Positions 33,096 through 45,244 of a stretch of 64,000 nt of DNA are shown here, one piece after another. Source of the DNA: Ascaphus truei. Lineage: Eukaryota; Chordata; Amphibia; Anura; Ascaphidae. Each line of letters opens with the position of its first letter. Position 1 is the stretch's first letter. Position numbers and translations under genes: made by a program. The stretch spans positions 4,105,872 through 4,169,871 of the forward strand of contig CM071570.1 of the NCBI GenBank assembly GCA_036426205.1, read 5' to 3'. Below the pieces are notes generated by a model that was given only the letters and a program-made list of their open reading frames with translations, was not told where the DNA came from and did not search any database.

Positions 33096-33351
33096 AATGT
33101 ATGTACTATCAGCCTTTGTTTTTAAATCATTGTTTTTATTTTTCGGTTTTAACATTTGTAATTGTGACATATATTGTGTTTACCACAGGGGGCGTCTGCT
33201 GTATAGCTAACAATGACAACTTGCAACTTAATGCTTATTACTAGCCACATTGCTTTCAGATGTGAAGGGGAGTATTGCATTATGGTGACCAATCAGAAGT
33301 AGTCGGTGTGTATATAGTAGACGCCGCATGTGAAGGGAAGTCACTCTTTGA

Positions 33352-33380
33352 AAAAGTCTGATCCCAGACGAAACGCGTCA
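33352..33380 (+). ncRNA. hammerhead-like ribozyme motif (right arm)
   Basis: Inverted copy of the motif at 27346-27372: GTCTGATCCCAGACGAAACG then CGTC. It is antisense to the Penelope ORFs because it belongs to the inverted arm. Confidence 0.5.
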
Positions 33381-33504
33381 GAGTGTCCAGTTGCTGTTGT
33401 TCATGTTGAATTATCAATAAAGTTTTTTATTTTTTCTATATGCGTGAGGCTGATTGGAGGAGCTGTGACCGCCGCGTCATTTCCTTTTTTCCTTACCTGA
33501 CTTA

Positions 33505-33868
33505 CAGCAGCGGCAGCTCTTATTCGAGCAAAAGCCGCTGGCTGTATGTGGCTGGGAAGCGGGTAGCCGCGGCGCGTGGCGGCGCACTGTGACGTCACAG
33601 TCACATGCGCGCCCGGCTTCCCCGGCTTCCCCGGCTTCCCCAGGCTTCCCCGACACCCCTGGAGATGAAATTAAGGTAAGCGGGGGTTCGGGGAAGCAGA
33701 GTGGCAGAGCAGAAGGGGTACAGGGGTCCGGAAGGGTGTGTAAATTGCGCGCGATGGAGGAGGGGGGGTGAGTGGGGGAACGCGGTGGCGCGCGTGCATT
33801 ACTGGCGGCAGCTGGGGCAGATCCCGGCATGCCGCCGGTATTTAGTGCAATAAGATATGTCGCTACTG
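33505..33868. mobile_element. TA-type MITE (right-arm copy)
   Basis: TA at 33503-04 and 33869-70. Left terminus CAGCAGCGGCAGCTCTTATT; right end reads AAGATATGTCGCTACTG, whose inverse matches the left end over about 20 positions. Confidence 0.87.
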
Positions 33869-35674
33869 TACTACACACGGCTGGAGCACGCCGACATCAC
33901 CGCGGACATCACCACGCAGCTGGATATCGCGCTGCATTATCATCAGCTACTTTGGCAGATCACGCAGGCAGATCGTGAGTACTGACCGCTGAATTTGTTC
34001 ATCGCTGGATACAGGGTGCAGGTGAGGCTGTATCGGACCGCATGGACTTACTTTTGGGCATTTCCTAGGAGGTGCCCGACTGTACTTCTACCGAATTAGC
34101 ACCCCACCCTGTAGTTATCTGTATATGGATGTAATTTATGGTTTAAGCTTCATCAAAGTGATGTCTTCCTCCTCATGTTCTAGAAACTGAAAAACAGCCT
34201 TGGTTTTAGTAGCCCCAGGGATACAAGGGGGTCACTCCCCAATATTTTTCTATTTGTAAGAATAAGTATGGGTGAAGTTCCAGGGGAGCGTCGTCGAATG
34301 CCCAAAAAAGAAAAAACAGTGGATAGTGTGATATTGTAAAACCAATGTGAATAAAAATATATAAAAGAGCTTCCAAATTCCTACTCACAAACGCAGCAGG
34401 AAAATGAGCATATGTGCCAAATTGGAACTATAGTGCAGCCCAGTCTGGAGGTGTGGTATATAAGTCAGCAATCTCCGAGAAAGCAGAGAACAACCATAGT
34501 GTAGATAGAAAATATCACATTTATCCAATATAAAATGACAGGAAGTTGGTTGCAGTGAGACCAGACGAGAAGAGCTGTGCCGGAGCAAAGACCCTTTTAA
34601 GCACATGCTGTTATCTCTTCGATTTGCCGTAAGCCTCTATTTGTCATTTTATATTGGATACATTTGATATTTACTATCCACTGTTTTTTTCTTTTTTGGG
34701 CATTCGACGACGCTCCCCTGGAACTTCACCCATACTGCATCTTCAAGACTTTTGGACCAGTCTTTTGCCGGGGTCGAGTGATAAGTTGTTTTTGCCTATT
34801 ACATTAATTTTGTGTTATTCACTGTATTGCTATTCACTGCACATTTTGTTTAGATAAAGTATTGTATATGTATCACTTGATATAATTTAAATCACTGTTT
34901 AAGGTGGAGTAGAGCGCCATCTAGCATTCTTCTACATTTGTAAGAATAAAGCTGGCCGCAGCAGTATGGGCAAGAATATGGGTAAGAATGAGCTATAGAT
35001 CATCTTTTAATAAGACTAACAAGGCCTTCAAGGATGAAATAAGAAAAAAGAAATAATAGAAAAATAATAAGGATGTTAGTCATCCACACAAGAATTGGAG
35101 AGAGTTCTTATAGGAGTAATAGTAAAATAAGAAAGGAAGAGATCCCACACCTGTTATCCCCCCTCCCCACCCCCTCTTTTTTTTTCTTTTTTTGTGTCTT
35201 TTGTTTTTTGTTTGATACAATTTTAATGAGAGTAATTTTTTTGTTCCACGTTTGAAATTTCTGAATATACAATGTTTTTTTTTATATGAAAAAATTCAAT
35301 AAAAATTTGAAAAAGTTGAAAAAAAAACCAATTTACCATAATCTTTCTAAAAAAAAAAAAAAAAAAACCATCAAACAAAAAGCATTTGAAAGGATGTCCC
35401 CTTTTTCTTTCTTAGCTTGGACACAGAATTATAAGACAAACAGAAATCATAAACTTCTGATTTTGTAGCCAAATATTTACATATGATCCTAAAAAATTAT
35501 ACCTCATCATTGATACCAAAATCTTAACTAAACAATAGTATTTCTCTATATTCTTGGTGAGAAAAACAAAACAAAAAAAAATGTTGATTATTTTTCCTGC
35601 ATCAAAAATCTAATTTAAAATGAATTTCCTTTTTCATTCCTATAATTATAACTAATCTGAATACATTCATAATA

Positions 35675-36242
35675 CAGCTCAACCCCATTATAGCATGGTA
35701 CTCTGGGGCCAACCCATCTGACCGCGCTATAACGGGGATTGCGCAATTTTTTTTTTAAATGGCCGCCGCGCTCCCCATCACAAGGAGGGGGAAGAGTGTG
35801 GAGTGGGGAGAGGGTGGAGGGAGGAGTTGGAGTAAGGCGCTGGCAGCCCTACATGATCCCCCTTAGCAGCCTCCATACTACCCCCAGCAGCTCCGTACCA
35901 ATCACCCCCCATCAGCTCCGCACTGATCCTCAGCCCCGCACCGATCCCCGCCAGCAGCACGCACCGATACCCCCACTGCTCCACACAGATCCCCATCAGC
36001 AAATCCACACCAATCCCCCCCATCCCCACACCGATCCCACCCAGCAGCCCCACAATGCCCCCAGCAGCCATGACACCAGAGGTAGGGGTGTAGAGGGGAG
36101 GGCTGTATGTGTGCTGTGTGTGTGCTGTTTGTGTGTGCTGTGTGTGTGCTGGTGCTGTGTGTGCTGTGAGTGTGTGCAGTGTACTGTGACTGTGTGCTGT
36201 GTGCTGTGTGTGCTGTGTGTGCTGTGTGTGCTGTGTGTGCTG
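35675..36242. mobile_element. Tigger/pogo-like MITE, truncated copy 3
   Basis: Starts CAGCTCAACCCCATTATAGC after TA at 35673-74, then the same G/C-rich and minisatellite segments as copy 2 in inverse. It breaks off in TGTGTGCTG repeats at the outer end of the right arm, with no second terminus. Confidence 0.8.
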
Positions 36243-36392
36243 TGATTGCAGCCAGCGGGAATAAAATGCTTCAATCCCTGCCTGGAAAATACCTCAATGC
36301 ACTCGGGCAGAAAACAGTCACAAACCTCAATACACCCGGGTATACCCGAATTCGTGGGACTAGCCGAGCTCGAATAAAGTGTGTCGCCAGTG
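36243..36392. mobile_element. TA-type MITE, left-truncated
   Basis: Matches 22541-22690 in the same orientation, including the end AAAGTGTGTCGCCAGTG and flanking TA. The left half is missing at the junction with the inverted-repeat arm. Confidence 0.87.
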
Positions 36393-36394
36393 TA

Positions 36395-38215
36395 TACCAC
36401 ATTCTATTCCTAATCTGGGGGATATTTGGAATCTCTACTTGTTTCCACAGTTCCACGATCTCGCACCTCGTGGCTGTTGCTAAATGCATTATCAATTTAT
36501 TACCTGTTTTGGAAAGGCCCGGCCAAGGCCTATTCAAATGAACAGCCATGGATCCGGAGGAATAGTGAGGTCAAAAATCCTCTGAAGCCAATGTCTAATT
36601 TGTGTCCATAATGGGACTATCCGAGAACAAGACCACAACATGTGTAACAGGTTCGCCGATGCTCCACACTGTCTTGGGCACAGAGGGGAGCATCCGGGTC
36701 CAAACCTTGCTAATTTCTGTGGAGTGAGATACCACCACATAAGGACTTTATATGCGTTCTCTTTTAAAGAAGTGCATATCAAGCTCTTCGCTGCTGCTGT
36801 TACAATAGTCAACCAGTCTTCTTTGCTCACCTCTTCTCCCAGATCTGCTTTGTATTTGTCTCTCTTAGACAGAGCTTTTCAAACATAGTCAATGGGGGGA
36901 GGGGAGAATGTTTATTATAGAATGCTCTGATCTGAAGGTATCAAAAAAAATCCATATGGGGTATCTGTTTTTCTGATCTAATTTGTTCAAATGTTTTAAT
37001 TTTTTTTTATTTCCCTCCAAATCTCTAAATCTATTAATGCCACATTGTTTCCATATTGAAAAACCACCTTTAGATCTATCCGGACCAAACTCTGGATTAC
37101 CCCAAAGAGGGGACATTAATGAATTTCTATTAGTTAAATTATGCCTAAATTTTGAAATCTCCCAAACCGAACTAGAGTTGGTCATCGAGGATAGCAGAGT
37201 GTTAGTTGACTTAAGGACTATTTTGGGGGCCAAATAATGTTGATTAGCTCCAATGGGGAGCAAACCTCTTGCTCTAGATACACCCATCCTTTCAATCCAG
37301 GATGGATCTGCCACTGCATAATTTGACTGAATTGGGCTGCTCTATAATAGGACAACAGACAAGGTACTGCCAACCCCCCTTATATAAATGTGGAGATCTC
37401 AGACTGAAGCGGGAGCATATCTTTCAGTCTAAGTGGTACCGGTAGTGTCTGGAAAAGTTATAGGATAGGTGGGAGGATACTCATTTTAATACTATGTATC
37501 CTACCTATCCAGGAGATTTTATATGACTTCCATTTTCTGATGTCAGTTATCAAAGACCGAATGAGTGAGGGATAATTTGCATAGTATAGGCTTTTAAAAT
37601 CCTTTGTAATGTCTACCCCATGATATTTAATCGCAGAACTTTGCCAATTAAAATTGAAATTAAACTCTATTAATTTTACCATTTCTTTTGGAAGGGATAC
37701 ATTTAGTGCCTCAGATTTAGACTGGTTTATGTTATAACCAGATATTCTATGGATTTTCCCTAACATGTCAAATAGATTTTGCAGAGATATGAGCGTTTAG
37801 AGACACTCAGACAGATATCATCTGCATATAAAGCTATCTTATGCTCTTCGGATTGAATTTTGATTCCTGAGATGTCAGGGTGTTTCCGAATCTGTGATGC
37901 TAACTGTTCAATACAGAGACAAATAAGAGGGGAGACAATGGACAGCCCTGTCTCGTACCGCTTTTAATTTCAAGTGTATCTGATGGATGACCCTGATTAA
38001 CTACTTTAGCTGTAGGGTTAGAATATAACGAGAAGATTGCTTTATTTAATTTATTTCCAAATCAAACGCTCCAAGCATAACCTCTAAATATGGCCAGTCA
38101 ATCCTATCAAACGCCTTTTCTGCATCTAAACTCAACATCATAACGTATTTTATCCTTATTGGATATATCTAACAGATCAATGATTCGTCGGGTGCTATCC
38201 GCTACTTGCCTGTTT
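36395..38215 (-). pseudogene. L1-type LINE ORF2, 5'-truncated and broken
   Basis: The minus strand encodes parts of an L1 ORF2. LDAEKAFDRIDWPYLE lies at about 38080-38130, RQGCPLSPLL at about 37925-37965, and catalytic YADD at 37817-37828. Then come GYNINQSKSEAL and IKYHGVDIT (37458-37766), and a C-terminal region with WWYLTP...CGASANLLHMLWSC (36534-36830). Frames shift several times. It is truncated at its 5' end inside RT and at its 3' end by the MITE. Confidence 0.85.
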
Positions 38216-39800
38216 TAATGGTAAATAGTTTAAGGAGTAATGATTATATGTCATGGAGTGAAATGTTAGTTTGTCACTCTATAGCTCTAAGAGACTACGG
38301 GTACTGCACGCAACCTGTGGCTCCAGGAGATCTGGGCCTCCGCTTGCTGGGAGCCTGGGGTAACACTTATCTAGCGCAGCGCCTCCACTTACCCAGGATC
38401 CCCATCATGTAAGATTCCCCTGGGCAAGAACCATAACCACACATATAACTGCAATCAGATTTACTGTATGCATAAAATTTTAGCACTCTATCAATGGCAT
38501 AAGTACATGACATATAAACATATAACCTTATACTATACACTTATCACTTTATCATCAACTCAGTTAACTGGTAATGTCTTTGCAACGTAAGTGGCTTTGC
38601 CACACTCCTACAGAGTATTGTCCTTATAACCGAGTGGCTCAGCCACGCTCCTAAGGAGTATGTCTCTGTCCCGTCACCGCGTGCCCCACACACTGTGTCC
38701 TTATTTAATATACAAGACTGTTTTGTGTACTTAGGCCTTTAGCCACTTCACTAGTGTCCCCAAAGAGTTACGCCTAAGGCGGGGTCAGCGCCTGTTGACC
38801 GGTGTTGGTGCACTTGCTGTAAATACCTTCCGGTCACGGCAGTGACTGGTAACAACTTCAAAAAGGGTCAGACGCATCCGACATGTGGCCTCCAGATATC
38901 ACGGTGTCCAGCTGTCTGGTCCTGTGACTGCAACCGCCGCAACTCTGTGCTTTGTCCCTAACTGGTACTCAGTAAGGTGATAGTTCACTTCCACTATAGG
39001 GCGTCCCTGCAGCACAGCAGCCTACTGTGACTCAGGGGATACTCCTAAGGGCCTGCGGGGATAGCTATCCTATGCAGGCGGGTCACAAATCCCCTGCACT
39101 TACACTACCTCCTCTCGCGCCCTCCGGAACTCCTCTGCCTAGCGTGGTCTCTCCCCCACGCTTCCCTTTCCTCCTCCTGAAATCCTAGCCTTCTGATTGG
39201 CTCCTCACATCAGGTGACCACTCTAGAGCTCATGGGAGTTGTAGTTCCTCAACAGAGCCTTTCCCTTACAATGCATGCTATATGGGAGAATGAACCCCAA
39301 CGTGTCCGGTGCTCTACAAACACATATGACTGGGTGTATGCACAATGCAATAGAACAGTCTCTGGCCAATACAAAGGATGGATAGGCAACGATTCTGGCA
39401 ATGAAACAGTCAAAAGATAAAGTCATAAACGAACGGGATAACAGACTATAAACCTAGGTGGGGGGCTTGTAAACAGGAGATCGATAGAGACAGGATGAGA
39501 AGCAACCATTGGGTGCCCCTCTCATGTACTCACGGATACCATCGCCTGCTGCCCTTGCCCGACCTGGTGTCTTCACTGCCCGTGTGTTGCCTGTCTCTGC
39601 TGAGGAAACACCGCGCTCACGAATGACGTCATCACAGGACGCAGGCCGCGGTGCTGGGTCCGGTCACAATGCGCAATGCGCTCCAGCGCTCGTGAAAGCC
39701 CCAACGAAGGAGGGGGCGGCACCAGGCGCATGTGTAGAAGGGGAAGGGAACGTCCCGAGTCCCTGCTCAGAATAGTTGCCTGCGTGCTCCACGCAAAAAA
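38216..39800. other. unassigned; CpG-richer towards the end
   Basis: Two similar blocks, GGCTTTGCCACACTCCTA and GGCTCAGCCACGCTCCTA, lie near 38590 and 38640. 39560-39740 is CpG-rich. The composition is reminiscent of an antisense LTR, but I find no partner or coding region. Confidence 0.3.
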
Positions 39801-39913
39801 GTAAACAGTAGAAAAATGGTTGTTAGGTGGTCACTGCAGATGGAACTCAGCCAAGGGGATAAAATAAAATCAGCTTTATTAAACTTGAATGCTGCACATC
39901 ACAGAGAGCACCT

Positions 39914-39948
39914 CTGACGCGTTTCGTTCCGTTATGGAACTTTATCAA
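39914..39948 (-). ncRNA. hammerhead-like ribozyme motif
   Basis: Minus strand: TTTGATAAAGTTCC, loop ATAA, GGAACGAAACGCGTC. A 5-6-bp stem separates a near-CUGAUGA box from GAAAC, as in minimal Penelope hammerheads. It lies downstream of the Penelope fragment at 40522-41190, sense orientation. Confidence 0.55.
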
Positions 39949-40521
39949 AGAGTAAAAAGTCTCTCAACACTGGTTTCTTTTGTAGGCAAGTCTCCTCCCA
40001 TGATTGGTTAAAAATAAATTACCAACAGAAGTAAGCAATCAAGTAATCATGCTGATAAGCCATGGGAGGACTCAAAAGAAACAACAGTATCTGGACTAGA
40101 CACACAACAACGATTGAAACATATAGAAAATAATAAAGACAAAACATAAATGAATTAAAAACAAAAACCACGTGATGAAGCAACATCAATGACATAAATA
40201 TATCATATATCATATAAAAAAAGGGGGGAAAGCACATATGGAATTCTAGTCCATAGAGACACTGCAAAGAATATATAATGTGTGTAACTAAATTGGTTAA
40301 TTGATAGTATAGTATAACGGATAAAAAAACTAGTATATCAATGTTAATAAACAAATATTAATATAAATATTTATAAATGTAAATGTAACAATACTTGGAA
40401 GAACTTGCACACAACTCCTATAGGGAAAACGAAATTATAAATAATGTACACAATTAAACAAATTAGGCAAACCAATGTGTATGATGTATCAGGAGACACA
40501 CTCTCGAAACTCCCCACCCAG

Positions 40522-41190
40522 TTAACCCTGAAGGAAATGTTTTAACTCCCAATCAAGGTTAATGCCATGTGGGTGGAGAGTGTCGAGAGTGTATATCCAA
40601 TACATCTCCTGTCTGTTGAGTACATTTTCCCTATTACCACCTCTAGGGTGGCATGGTATATGTTCTATACCTGTAAAAGAAAAGTTGTTAATGCTGCCTT
40701 TTGAACAAAATGTAAAATGTCTAGGTACAGGGTGATTTAAATCCTTCTTTTTTATCAACCGTACATGTTCGGCAATTCTGATTTTAAGGGGTCTTGTGGT
40801 GCGACCCACATATTTATGTCCACAGCCACACTGCAGGACATAAATAACAAAGCTAATGTTACAGTTGAGAAAGGTCTTAATATAGTACTTTTTAAGATCT
40901 GCATTATATGCGATGTATCTAGTTTGAGCTGCATACTGGCACATAGAACACTTGCCACACTTGAAAAAGCCTTTTGGTATACTTCTGACATTAGAAACAT
41001 TGGACCTTGAATCAAACATGCTTGGAGACAAGTGGAAGGCCAACGTTTTGGCTTTGTGATAAGAGAATCTAGGACCATTCTCCACAATGCTACGAATGTC
41101 TTTATCCAACAATAATGTATGCCAATGTTTTGAAATGATATTGCAAATTTGTTGGGATTGAGAATTAAATGTACTAATAAACATTGGACT
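40522..41190 (-). pseudogene. Penelope-like element, C-terminal part only (family A)
   Basis: 220 codons matching the last quarter of the RT/GIY-YIG protein at 29208-31604. Features are the Cys cluster CGKCSMCQY, the nuclease motifs FVIYVLQC, HKYVGRT and RIAEHVR, and the WIYTLDTLHP tail. The RT domain is absent because the copy is 5'-truncated at about 41190, where a different Penelope fragment starts on the other strand. It is closely related to the full copy in this window, and the remaining frame is open. Confidence 0.88.
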
Positions 41191-41224
41191 TTTCTCATTG
41201 CTGGAGAATGATAGTTATATCTGG

Positions 41225-42104
41225 TGATAACAACATCTTTTTAAAACAAGCTGACCTGATGTTCAATAGGTTTATTGAAAGAGGATATAATTTTGAATAT
41301 CTGGAGAAAGAACTGAAAAGAGTCAAACTCATGGACCGTGAAAACTTACTGACTCAAAAAAGAAATAAACCAGATATAAAGACATCCAAAACAGTAGATG
41401 TGGCTTTTGTGATGAATTATAATTCTGTACACAAGCAAATTGAAAAGGTGGTCTCAAAACATTGGTCTATTCTAAGTAATGACCCAATATTGAGTGACCA
41501 TTTGGCAGAAAAACCTAGATTCATTTATAGAAGAGCTTCTAATCTAAAGAATATTTTAGCTCCGAGCGACATTGGGCAAATGGTGTCTCCTGCCCTTAAA
41601 AAGAATTGGTTGGGCAATAAACCCGTAGGTAATTTTAACTGTACTAAGTGTTCTGTTTGTAAACATATGAACACTAATAGAAAGACTTTTTCTTCTAATA
41701 AAACCAAAGAAGTCTTCACCATAGAGGATTTTATCACGTGTGATTCAATGTTCATAGTTTATTTATTAGAATGTCCCTGTAGATTACATTATGTAGGGAG
41801 AACGAAACGCAATTTAAAGTTAAGAATACAGGAACATATTAGAAATATCAGAAATGGTTTCGACAAACACAGTGTCTCTAGACACTTCTTAACCCATCAC
41901 CAAAAAGACCCTTCAAAATTGACGTTTCTGGGCATTAAACAGGTAAAATCAAATAGAAGAGGGGGGGACAGATTAAAAGCCCTCTCTGCCCAGGAATCCT
42001 TTTGGATACATAAATTAGACTGTATGGTACCCAGAGGATTGAATGAAGAGATAGATGTGTGGCATTCTATTAGAAGTGTATGGATACCCCCGTTTGCAAA
42101 ATAG
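41225..42104 (+). pseudogene. Penelope-like element, C-terminal part only (family B)
   Basis: About 290 codons in an open frame, from the RT connector (FLKQADLMFNRFIERGY) through a Cys cluster (CTKCSVCKHM) to a GIY-YIG nuclease (FIVYLLEC, HYVGRTKRN, RIQEHIR). It ends HSIRSVWIPPFAK. The sequence differs widely from family A. The catalytic RT part is missing. It is head to head with the previous fragment. Confidence 0.87.
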
Positions 42105-42506
42105 TTACCTTTATGCTTTCATATATATATATTTGTCCATTAGTCCATTGAACAACTATCTTTAAATGAGAGTATCTTAATATTAATATTTCTATATATT
42201 TATTTATACATTGTATTGCACTGTTGGATTTATTTCCTAGTATGTAATTGTTTATTGATTGTGTTTTCCCCTTCTTTGCAGAGCCGATGCATACATGCAT
42301 GTTTTTAAAGATACTTTTAATGATGATTATTTTATATTGATTAAATAAAATGTTTTACTGTTTTTTGTGAGAATTTGATCCGATCCACAGTCACGCCCCC
42401 GGTATAAGATATGCACTAATGATTGGCCTATTACACTAATTAGCTGACCAATCCAGGCAGCAATGGGTGTATATAATACCGGAGATGAAGACTGTGAATT
42501 TTATCC

Positions 42507-42540
42507 CTGAAAAAGAAGCATTTTAGCTTTGAAACGCGTT
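42507..42540 (+). ncRNA. hammerhead-like ribozyme remnant
   Basis: CTGAAAAAGAAGC, loop, GCTTTGAAACGCGTT: a degenerate CUGANGA box, short stem-loop and GAAAC box. It lies 400 nt downstream of the family B Penelope ORF, sense orientation. Confidence 0.45.
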
Positions 42541-43019
42541 GGATTATTGTATCGACTGTATGGTGTTTTTATGGAATAAAAAAAGTGCCTTTTTAGCCTT
42601 TTCAAGCTTTGCTACACGGACTAACAACCTAGCACGTCTGGCGTCCGATCCGTACAACATCCGTGACGTCATTGAGGTGCATGAGCGCCGGGACTGAAAC
42701 GCCAGCTACACACTGGGTGATCCGGACACGGAAGGAGTGTCTTAACGCAGACGTGCACTGCTGATCGGAGGACTACCATATGTGCGGTCTGTACGCAGCA
42801 TCTGATTCTGCTTAAACACCTCTGCCGGTGGTGCGACCCTAACGATTCAGGATCTCGGGGCCGCTGATCACGAGGAGGTTCGGTTGGTGAGAGACCCTGA
42901 TGACACCGTGCTGATGAGAGTAGCAGTTCCAATGAGACTTACCTCCTACCCAGACTACAGTGGTAACTCTGTGCTTATGGCACATAAAGGCTCATTTTGA
43001 TCAACATTGATGTACGCAT

Positions 43020-43334
43020 AATACACACAGAGACACACTGTCTCGTTAAGGGAACTTGCTCTCGCAAGACGGAAGCAGAAGCAGGAAGCAGAGGCAGGGA
43101 GAAGAGCTGCCAGATGCCGGGTAAGTGCTGTGTGCTGTTGCCGCTGCCCCACCGGGTCTGGGAATGCTGGGAGAGATCTCAGCTTTCCCCCTCCGGCGGA
43201 CACAGTACCACCACAAAAAAAAAAAAATAATAAAAAAAAAAAACAATTTCGGCGGCCAATTTTTCCGCGACCTTGTTTATAACGCGGTGGTCACGGTTGG
43301 ACCCCGAGGACCGTGCTATAACGGGGTTAAGCTG
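43020..43334. mobile_element. Tigger/pogo-like MITE, right-end fragment
   Basis: Matches 11897-12149: the CTCTCGCAAGACGGAAGCAG block, the GTGCTGTTGCCGCTGCCCC block and the terminus ATAACGGGGTTAAGCTG followed by TA. The left part is missing. 42541-43019 and 43337-44375 hold no gene I recognise. Confidence 0.8.
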
Positions 43335-44380
43335 TATATATAAAAAATAAAGCGCCCAAAGCTAGTGCATTACTGTTACTGTTATAAAAAACTATTTAAT
43401 TAAATCCAAGGCTCACAAATTAAAACTCACAAACAAAGTATTTGTAAAAGCGTGTTATGAGAATTATACTCATGCTCCGATGAATGATTAGAATTCCGAA
43501 TAAAATTCTGAAGAAGCGTGTAGAACGCGCAAAACATATGTTGGCTGAACAGGACGTCGCAAGAGTGACGTCACGCAGGATTGGCGGTTCATGCGGTGGA
43601 TGCAGTTCAACAGTGCACGGCTTGTATCCTATTTCCTTGCCTTTTGGGTTTGCTGTAACCGTGTGCTGTTGTGATTTTATCCCCACACTCACTGGCTATA
43701 ACAATTCTGGCTAGAGTAAACGGGCTGTGTATCTGTACTCTGTAACTGACAGAGAGGCCACTTAGTGGCAGGCATTATTTGAACATATGGTAAATGAGAG
43801 ACTTTAGAACTCATATTGACAGTCTTTATATTCTGCCTACAAGTGTACACTCTGTTTGCTGGTTTAGGGTGTACACTTAGATATACCCATACTATGAAGC
43901 TGTCTCTGATGAACATGAGCTGCTGATATGTATCTAATGTGGCACAATCTGTAAAGCAGGGATTCTTTGGTAAATCCTGGGAAATATTTATCTCAACAGG
44001 GGAAACCCATGTTCTGGTAGAAGCTATTTGGTGACAACTTATATTGCTATGTAGCCTACCAACTAATACCTATCTGCAATCAAGTGTATTAACACTCCTA
44101 CTGACAACAAATAGTATAACCGCAGGGGTAATAGGGTGATTGTTCTGAATATTGTATCAGTAACAATACCCTATCTCTCCACTACTCCTCAGAGGGGAAT
44201 TTTACAATTTTAACCATTTAATGTGTAATTATTTTTTAAATAAAACTTTTTTGTTTTAGCTGCTCACTTTTTCCCTGATAGGGATCTGGCTATTGGCTAA
44301 AAGGAGAATCTTATTGTTAATAATGGTAATGAGTGCAAATAGTGGGGTGCTTTGAACTCATCTCTTTTGGGTTCCCTCTG

Positions 44381-45148
44381 TGAAGTAAAACCTTCATTTC
44401 CTCGCCTAGGCTTCAGAACCGAAAGAACCTATCCTCTGCCAAAAGATCTGAAGGCCTTGTGACTTGATACACCATCTGCACCATTTTGCAGCAGACTTCC
44501 CCGGAGAAGCTTTCACGCCCTGCCACTGTTATCTTTGATCGTTGATGAACTTTCAGGCCTGGTAGATGAACGAAATGAAACGTAATGCAAGCCAGGTTTC
44601 AAATCCTTTGTCTTAATTTATTACTCATAGGGTAATGACTTTTATACAGAAAAAAGAAGATATTGGTTAGAGGCGTAACAGGCGTAACATAGGCGTAACA
44701 TAGGCGTAACATAGGCGTATCATAGGCGTATCCTAGGTGTGTCTTGGGCGTTGCTTTGATTAGAGGCGTGATATAGGGGCAGGACATATTAGTGGCGTGG
44801 CTTGTGGGATGTGTCTTTCCCAATACAAGCTATGTCTGAATACATAGCTTATTCATTGTCTGTTATCAAAAGAGACCTTGAATCTTTAACAACTATATTA
44901 CACTATTTTGCTTCTTGGTTAGAACCAGTTTATTGTATTCTAACTAAAACATCAGGAAATTGACAACACAAAAGTATCTTAGCAATATCCATAGCAGGAA
45001 GAATAGAAATGTAATTTAGCAGAAACTGAGTTCATTTAGGAATTATATTTCAGCAAAAGGCTGACTACAGAATCTTAACTACTTATGATCAGACAAAATG
45101 GAAGCTTAACATAAGTGCAGATTCTGGCCTGACATACTGGTCCTAACA
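44381..45148 (-). repeat. ERV 3' LTR
   Basis: 768 bp, similar along its whole length to 54803-55562. On the minus strand it starts TGTTAGGACCAG and ends ACTTCA. It contains short tandem CATAGGCGTAA units (about 44690-44740) whose number differs between the two LTRs. Confidence 0.88.
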
Positions 45149-45244
45149 ACCTCCTTTTTGTTCTCTAAATGAACAAATACCCTTACTAGGTACTCTTCTC
45201 TATGACTATGGCCTTATGGGGACCAATAGTATCATAGACTCTGT

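Larger units (their letters stand above)
28831..33106 (-). mobile_element. Penelope-like retroelement (Neptune type), internal region
   Basis: Contains two long minus-strand ORFs (ORF1 at 31685-32653; RT plus GIY-YIG at 29208-31604) between the inverted arms. Penelope-like elements are known to carry flanking terminal repeats in direct or inverted order and hammerhead ribozymes, and both features are seen here. Its ORFs are long and free of stops, so the copy may be young. Confidence 0.85.
33107..36180. repeat. right arm of giant inverted repeat
   Basis: Reverse complement of 24560-28830 without the 1.2-kb C/T-rich segment. It ends within the GT-rich minisatellite half of a Tigger-like MITE, immediately before a truncated TA-type MITE. 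It includes internal inverted repeats (34255-34340 against 34670-34735). Confidence 0.85.

Noticed and set aside
36889..37314. 141-codon minus-strand ORF considered as a host gene
   Set aside because: It is part of the C-terminal region of a broken L1 ORF2.
43484..43540. CTGAAGAAGCGTG...AACGCGC as a further hammerhead motif
   Set aside because: The GAAAC box is not intact and no Penelope coding sequence is adjacent.
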